A DNA stretch of 64,000 nt, taken from NCBI GenBank assembly GCA_008638375.1, contig CM018031.1:3261001-3325000 (forward strand). Direction: 5' to 3'. Source of the stretch: Nyssa sinensis. Its lineage: Eukaryota > Streptophyta > Magnoliopsida > Cornales > Nyssaceae. Within the stretch, counting starts at the first letter, position 1. Each line of letters starts with the position of its first letter. Below the pieces are notes generated by a model. It was not told the origin of the DNA, made no database searches, and saw only the letters and a program-made list of their open reading frames with translations. A program made the translations under genes and the position numbers. Shown here in pieces: positions 58,282 through 64,000 of this stretch.

Positions 58282-58434
58282 TAAATAATCACGCATTAAG
58301 GTTTATCGCCATCTCATCAACAATTTAATTTAATCTGTCAGAAGCCCCTAAAATTATTATTCTACTCCCATTATTGCTCCTCATTTAGTTTGACTTTAAC
58401 AAGTCACATATCCCATTATTTTTTTTAAAATTTT

Positions 58435-59713
58435 ATATAGGTTTGACAAAACGATTCTAAATCTGTCAATCCGTCCTAACCTGTTTACTATCAACTCGCT
58501 TATTTAGTTAACAGGTCATAAACGGGTTGGGTAATAAGGAATTCGTCAATACGGATTGAATATGGGTGTTTGACGAGTTGAGAATGAAAAATAATAAAAT
58601 AGTATAAGAATATATATATATATCTCTATTTGAAAAAGAATAAAATACTAAAACATATACAATAAATTATAAAACAAAACACAAACCAAAAATTTGTGAT
58701 TTAAAATAAGTTGAATTGGTTTCCGTTAGGAGCTTTGAATATCATAAACAATGTGCACACGTATTTGTTTGTTTGTCATTTTTGCTTGTGAATGTCGAGG
58801 AAAAAAAATTCTAACACTCTCCGAACTCCATTGTGACGGAAAACTCATGCACTAAACTAGTCCCTAGAGAAAAAAAAATTATATATTAAATATAACTATT
58901 AAATTTACTAAATATTAGTTATTAAAGAATAAACTGTACACTAATCCAATAAATCAAATTTTAAAAACTCCTTAAACTGGACTATCAAAAATGAAATGGC
59001 TAAATAGAACTAAAATTGTAAGGTCGTGTTTGGCTCGAGCAGTTCTTAAAAAAAAAAAAAAGTCAACTCCTCCAACAAGTTTTATTAAGAGAAAAATGTA
59101 AAAATGAAAATCAATTGCTTCTTCCCAGATTAAAAATCTTGATCCAAACCATCCAATAACTACCAAATTTTAACAGAATATCCAAAGGTTGGTCAGAGCC
59201 CACCTCAGGATCCTTATAGTTTTGCACTTCAAAATTGCTCAGTACAATATGCTTTTTGGACATTAAAATGAGAGCTCCAATGAAGGGATTTTCACAAGGA
59301 CACTCAAAAGGGGCAAAATGAACCTCTTCTTACCATAGAAACCTTCTACATGAGAGATTAGTTCCATAGCTTCAATTGATTTTAAAGATCAAAGAATTCT
59401 GAGAAGAAGCCAGTATTATATCGCCTCATTAGATTTACTAATAGAGAAATTAAAAAAAATTTAATATGTATTCACAAAAGTTTTAACAGAAAAACGTGAT
59501 GAATTTTATTAATTATATTATTTGATTGAGATGTGACAATCTTAGGTAGTGTTTTATTTCGAAAAAAAAGTTGAGTAGCGAGTTAAATCCGGGTTGACCC
59601 GGCCCGACCCATTTATGACCCGACTCGATCAATTCGGGTTAAACATGAGTTCAACCCGTTTATGACCTGACCCGTTTACAACCCGTCCAAACCGGCCCAT
59701 TTTGCCAGGCCTA
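58435..59713. mobile_element. Putative TIR DNA transposon remnant (about 1.28 kb)
   Basis: The left end 'TATATAGGTTTGACAAAACG' and the reverse complement of the right end 'AAATTAGGCCTGGCAAAATG' match, and both arms then contain 'AGGTCATAAACGGGTTG' about 60-90 bp in. The right arm is rich in GGGTTGACCCGG / CCCGACCC words, typical of a widespread plant non-autonomous element class. No transposase frame is visible inside. Target-site duplication not resolved. Confidence 0.6.
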
Positions 59714-59714
59714 A

Positions 59715-60440
59715 TTTTATACAACGATTGCACTATTTGTAACTTTTTATAATTAATGTTATTGCCTAAGATTAGGATTACATTATATGTAGTTTATTAC
59801 ATAAGTCAGTTTGCTGATTTCACTTATTATAATAATATTTTTATAAGGAAAAATATTAAAAATGTTATAAAATAAGTTTTTTAATCTAAAAAATTTATGA
59901 TATATATATTTTTTATCTAAAAGATTCAAAAAAAAATTTTTAATACAAAAAATTTAATTATTAACTTTTATTTTAACACAGTTAAAAATATTAATAATTA
60001 GATTATAATAACCTTCAATATATATTTTAAAAAATATTAAATAGTTGATAAAATAAGTTATTCAATCTAAAAAATACATAATTTTTTTTTATTTATCTTG
60101 ATGTTCTAAAAAATGAGTTTTTACTTCATAAAATGTTATGATTTTTTTTAAATTGAAAAAATTATTTTATATATTTTTTAATATTTTTTTTTCTAAAATG
60201 TATTTTGAAAGTTATTTTAATCTAATCAGTAATATTTTTTTAAATATATTAAGATGAAAGTTAATAATAAAATTTTTTTATATTAAAAGTTTATTTTTTA
60301 GATAACAAAATATATCATTAATTTTTTAAATTAAAAATTTTATTTTAAATATTTTTTAATATATTTTTTTGTTTTTTTATTCAAGCAATGTGAGAAGACA
60401 AACATCCTAAATATTATATTTAGGTACAACAACTTGAATT
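59715..60440. other. AT-rich intergenic upstream of MED33A
   Basis: Extremely A/T-rich with TTTTTAATATTTTTT-like words on both strands. No gene. Confidence 0.6.
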
Positions 60441-60695
60441 AAAATGATGTGGAAATTAATATTTTAATTTCACCAATACCCTTCATTAAATTTTTATATT
60501 TATTTTGTTATTTGGGGTCCAAATTATTAAACCCCTCACTCACTTTGACTTTCGACCAATTACATTGCAAAAGTATAGAATCACTTGGCTTTGGCCATAC
60601 ACACAAAAACTTTCCACTCCTTCCATTAAACTCGCCCTTCTGTCCTCTCCGCCGAAACACACATGCTCTCTCTCTCTCTCTCCGATGACCCATTA
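60441..60695 (+). promoter_or_regulatory. MED33A promoter-proximal region and 5' UTR
   Basis: The CT repeat at 60,665-60,682 just before the start is typical of plant 5' UTRs. An in-frame ATG at 60,663 would add MLSLSLSDDPL (11 residues); the ATG at 60,696 gives the family-like N-terminus. Confidence 0.4.
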
Positions 60696-62461
60696 ATGGC
60701 GCTATCCGTACAGAGCAGTCTTTGGGAAAGTGTCCTAGAGCTAACAAAGGTGGCCCAAGACAAAGGCAGTGATCCTCTGTTATGGGCAATTCAGCTGTCT
60801 TCGAATTTGAACTCTGCTGGGGTGTCTCTACCATCACCTGAGCTTGCGAACCTTTTAGTCTCTCACATTTGCTGGGCCAACAACGTACCCATGGCATGGA
60901 AGTTCCTTGAGAAGGCGTTAATGGTGAAGATCGTTCCCCCTATGCTTGTCCTTGCTCTGCTCTCCACCAGGTCTCTATCTCTCTCTCTCTCCCTCTCCCT
61001 CTCCTGTGTTTTCGGAATTCTCATTTCATGGGTTTGCTTGTAATCTCTGTGAAATCGGTTTTTGGCCATTTGGGAAAAAATTGGCCTGGGATTTTTTTTT
61101 GATAAGTTAGTGAGAGCGTTTTTTTTGAAAAATCACCCACCGTTGATTTCAGGGGGTCCCACTTCAGAGTCGGTTGTACATGAAGTGGATTGTGATGATT
61201 GGATCGGACGAGGGCTGTTCGTGTTTTGAATCCAAATACTTTGGTTTTATTGCTCTTTTGTGATTAGGAGAGTTCTTACTCGAGAAGTGAGGGTTGTTTT
61301 GAGAATATAGATGGCCACTTTTGTAATGTTGTTTAATGTATTTTTCTGGTTATTGATTAACTGTTTTTTGCTTTTCGTGTTGGTCAATCACGACATATCC
61401 TTTAGTTTGTTGCACGGTGCTGTTTTGATGTATTGTCATTTACTCTTCTTGTACATGTGTTTTTATGCGATGGTATTAACTACTAAGCTGTTTAGCAAGA
61501 GTGCGCAAGAAAAACACTACGATTTGTTGACTAATTGCCAGAGATGGCTTGGACCAATGGTTCAGAATCTAACATCTAATGAGCTGTTTTGAAATTATGG
61601 GGTGCTTTTTGGGCTGTTGATGACCACAACATAATTCATATTTCATTCTCTATTTGAAGTATTATGTTTGTTTGGGTTTTGGGTATTGTTGTCGGTAAGT
61701 CTTCGGAAAGGAATAGACATATTTTTGAGGGGTGGAACAACCCTCCTTTGTTTTTAAAGATCATTTTTTGTGCTTATTGTTCTTTCAGAATAGACATATT
61801 TTTGAGGGGTGGAACAACCCTCCTTTGTTTTTAAAGATCATTTTTTGTGCTTATTGTTCTTTCAGTGTAAAGAGGCCGCTCCTTTAAGCGCGAGCTCTCT
61901 TTTTGATTTTGTTTGGGATCTTAGGCATTAGTTGTTGTGCCAATCCCCTTTGTATATATGGGTTCGCCCACCTAGGACGCCTTAATGCAAAGTTACATAT
62001 ACGTATAAAAAATACTGGTAATTTGGATTGAGTAATATGAAGTGGTGAGATTCAGTGCCCTAATCCAATTTGGTGGCTTTTCTTGGTTTTCATATTGGAA
62101 GCTTCATTTGGTTTTTGAATTGTTTCTTAGTACTTGGTAATGTCAAAATCTGTGAGGCCATGTAATACATTTTAAATGTCTTAAACTTCTCTTAACTTGC
62201 TTTTTTAAGTGTTGTAAAGTGGCATTGTAATTCTACCAAATGTTTGACACAATCTTCATGAAGAGAATTGTTGTTTCCTAGTATTTTTATTTTCTCTTTT
62301 GCGGAAGAATATCATGTGAGGTTCCATCCTGTCTTTCTCCTTTTCTACAGGGTTATTCCAAATCGACATTTACACCCAGCGGCATTTAGGCTTTATATGG
62401 AACTCCTTAGAAGACACGCTTTTACTCTTAAATCATTTACAAATGGGCCAGATTATCAAGA
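60696..62461 (+). CDS. MED33A: Mediator subunit 33A (MED33A/RFR1-like), first two exons, 3' part beyond window
   Basis: Exons 60696-60970 and 62351-62461 encode about 128 residues plus a split codon. The gene must continue past 64,000, since the family has about 1,300 aa. The start MALSVQSSLWESVLELTKVA, then GSDPLLWAIQLSSNLNSAG, WKFLEKALMVKIVPPMLVLA and, in exon 2, RVIPNRHLHPAAFRLYMELL RRHAF match the MED33A/MED33B (RFR1/REF4) N-terminus. These are large plant Mediator-tail subunits that act with RNA polymerase II and restrain phenylpropanoid genes in Arabidopsis. The exon 1 donor AG|GTCTCT joins exon 2 CAG|GGTTATT through an AGG codon. Exon 2 ends before GTAAGT. Intron 1 holds a LINE-like remnant; intron 2 runs to at least the window end with no further exon seen. 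No truncation or frameshift seen. Confidence 0.93.
61690..62015 (+). mobile_element. LINE-like 3' remnant in MED33A intron 1
   Basis: The words SSERNRHIFEGW (about 61,699-61,735) match the C-terminal 'W.ERN.RIF' motif of plant LINE reverse transcriptases. Downstream 'gggttcgcccacctaggacgcc' leads to a short A-rich end at about 62,006. It contains a perfect 77-bp tandem duplication. Confidence 0.5.
61712..61865 (+). repeat. Perfect 77-bp tandem duplication
   Basis: AATAGACATATTTTTGAGGG through TTGTTCTTTCAG is present twice, at 61,712-61,788 and 61,789-61,865, with no difference seen. Each copy ends in a TTCTTTCAG splice-acceptor-like sequence. Confidence 0.95.
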
Positions 62462-64000
62462 GTAAGTCTTGAACTTTGTTTATGAGAACAACCTCATTCA
62501 CATCTTGTTTGCATCTTATTGTCAATATACTTGAGAATTTGCTCCTTGGTCTTCTGCTTTTATTTATTTATATTTTTACAGTTGTTGTCATATTTTTCTC
62601 TACTAAACAACTAGTTTTATATTGGCTCTTGCTCCACTTATTGAAATCAATGATAGAAAACCAAAGCAAGAGAAATGTTTTTGTTTTTAACTTTTATAAT
62701 ATGAAATGAAGATTTTCCACTTGATCTAACAAAGAATGATGTCCTAGTCATCTGCTATGCTTAAGTGTTATTGGGATTATTCTTAGGACTTGCATTATGT
62801 AGTTGGAGACTTGTAGGTGCCCGGGAAAAAAATTACTGACCATTACGTAATGGATTTTAGAGGTGCCGATACAAATACACATTAATTTATTAGGTAAAAA
62901 AAATGGCATAACGGCCATTACATATCCTTTACAGACCAATACGGGCTGTAACCAGGCCATTATGGCCATCACAGGACTAGTACGACCATTATAACCTTGT
63001 TTGGCAAAACAAGATTTTGTGATCATGTTAAAGCCTTTTTTTCCAACTTCATCTCATCTCCAAGCCTCTTAAATTGGTTTTGAAGTCCAGATTTGTTAAT
63101 TTTGAGCTAATATATTATAATTATAAGCTTGTAGAAAATCATTTAAGGTTCGGTTTTCATACTTAAAGCTATGATATATTAATTTTCTTTAGATCTACTC
63201 AGTTTGAGTTCAGATCTAGTTATTTGGAGCTTGGATCTTGTAATTTGGAGCTTGGGTCTTGTGATTTGATAGGTAGATTTTGATTTTTGAAAGGTTAGGC
63301 TGACTAGTGGTGGTTTACAACATAAGTTTAAGACTTTGAAGTACGTCTAGAGGTTTTTGGACATTTTGGTGGTGATTTTATGAATAAATAAGGTATAAAT
63401 TGTAGATCATGTAATAATGGACTAAATTAATATCTAGTAATATTTTTGTTTGAATTTTAGTATTCTAGAAATCATAATTGTCTTATTAGTAATTGTTTAC
63501 TTTTTTTATTTTTTACAAATTTCTAATTATGAACTTATAAATTGCATTAGAATTGTCTTTCCAACAATTGTTTACCTTTTCTTTTATGAATTATTAATTA
63601 TGGACTTATAATTGTACTTTTAATTATTATTTATAGTAGTTAGTGGCTTAGTGCATTGTTATATATGAAAGATGATTTTTTCTTATTAATTTGACTTAAA
63701 AAACTCAATATAAAACTAGGCATTGTACTCAAATGCCACGATACTTTACTGACCGGAAAAAAAATTGTACTCAAGTGCCATCTACAATACCTAGGTCATT
63801 GCTTTGCCCACCTAGTCCATTAATTTTCCTAAGAAGTACAGAAACAGATATGGGACACGGATACTATACATACATGCGGACACGATATTTTTCAAAAAAA
63901 TAGGACACGGGTATGACAGGGACACATGAACATATATATTTGTATATTTTTATATAACCATATAATAAAAATTTAATGTTATTTGGGACAAATTTGGCAT
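62462..64000 (+). other. MED33A intron 2 (partial), repeat-rich
   Basis: Contains 'ggccattacatatc', 'ggccattatggccatcac'-type words (62,820-63,000), a 'ttatttggagcttggatcttg' word repeated near 63,220 and 63,240, and 'gggacacggatac' / 'aggacacgggtatgacaggg' words (63,850-63,930). All look repeat-derived. No exon matching the next MED33 segment was found. Confidence 0.55.

Overview
This is a plant nuclear window, from a eudicot judging by its protein families. It is AT-rich and has spliced genes with GT/AG introns, plant-specific gene families, Ty1/copia elements, an Au-type SINE, hAT-like MITEs and many AT, GA and AC microsatellites. I cannot fix the species. Most of the 64 kb is intergenic or intronic. 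I support six genes, one gene relic and about a dozen mobile-element remnants. || LAYOUT. 1-15 kb has no recognisable cellular gene. It holds decayed repeats, a reverse-transcriptase zinc-finger remnant (about 7.94-8.15 kb, minus) and an old tandem duplication of about 2 kb (9.69-11.84 / 11.85-13.78 kb), with a LINE fragment in only one copy. 15.1-16.6 kb has an F-box protein gene (minus) with a broken terminal exon of a dienelactone-hydrolase (DLH) gene just downstream. 19.9-36.5 kb has three intact seven-exon DLH genes (A, B, C), all minus strand. B and C lie in a large tandem segmental duplication (about 24.5-32.1 kb and 32.1-45.5 kb). Copy 1 carries a 1,129-bp solo LTR (29,864-30,992). Copy 2 carries a 6,953-bp degenerate Ty1/copia retrotransposon (38,024-44,976). 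Each insertion has a 5-bp target-site duplication, and the other copy shows the matching empty site. 45.8-52.85 kb has a nine-exon ribonucleotide reductase small-subunit gene (RNR2A type, plus). 52.9-60.5 kb is intergenic with DNA-transposon remnants and short tandem repeats. 60.7 kb to the right edge has the first two exons of a MED33A/RFR1-type Mediator subunit gene (plus), which continues past the window. || FUNCTION. The gene set (DLH, RNR2A, MED33A) matches, from memory, the Arabidopsis block AT3G23570-AT3G23600, so this looks like an old conserved neighbourhood in which the DLH member has expanded locally. RNR2A supplies dNTPs. MED33A is a Mediator tail subunit linked to phenylpropanoid control. 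The DLH enzymes are soluble alpha/beta hydrolases. DLH B and C, but not A, carry an as-1-type double TGACG element about 176 bp upstream of the ATG, which suggests TGA-factor (xenobiotic or oxidative stress) control. I saw no operon-like or novel multi-gene system. The most informative oddities are the LTR-versus-flank divergence paradox, the as-1 elements, and an E2F-like site next to the F-box start codon.
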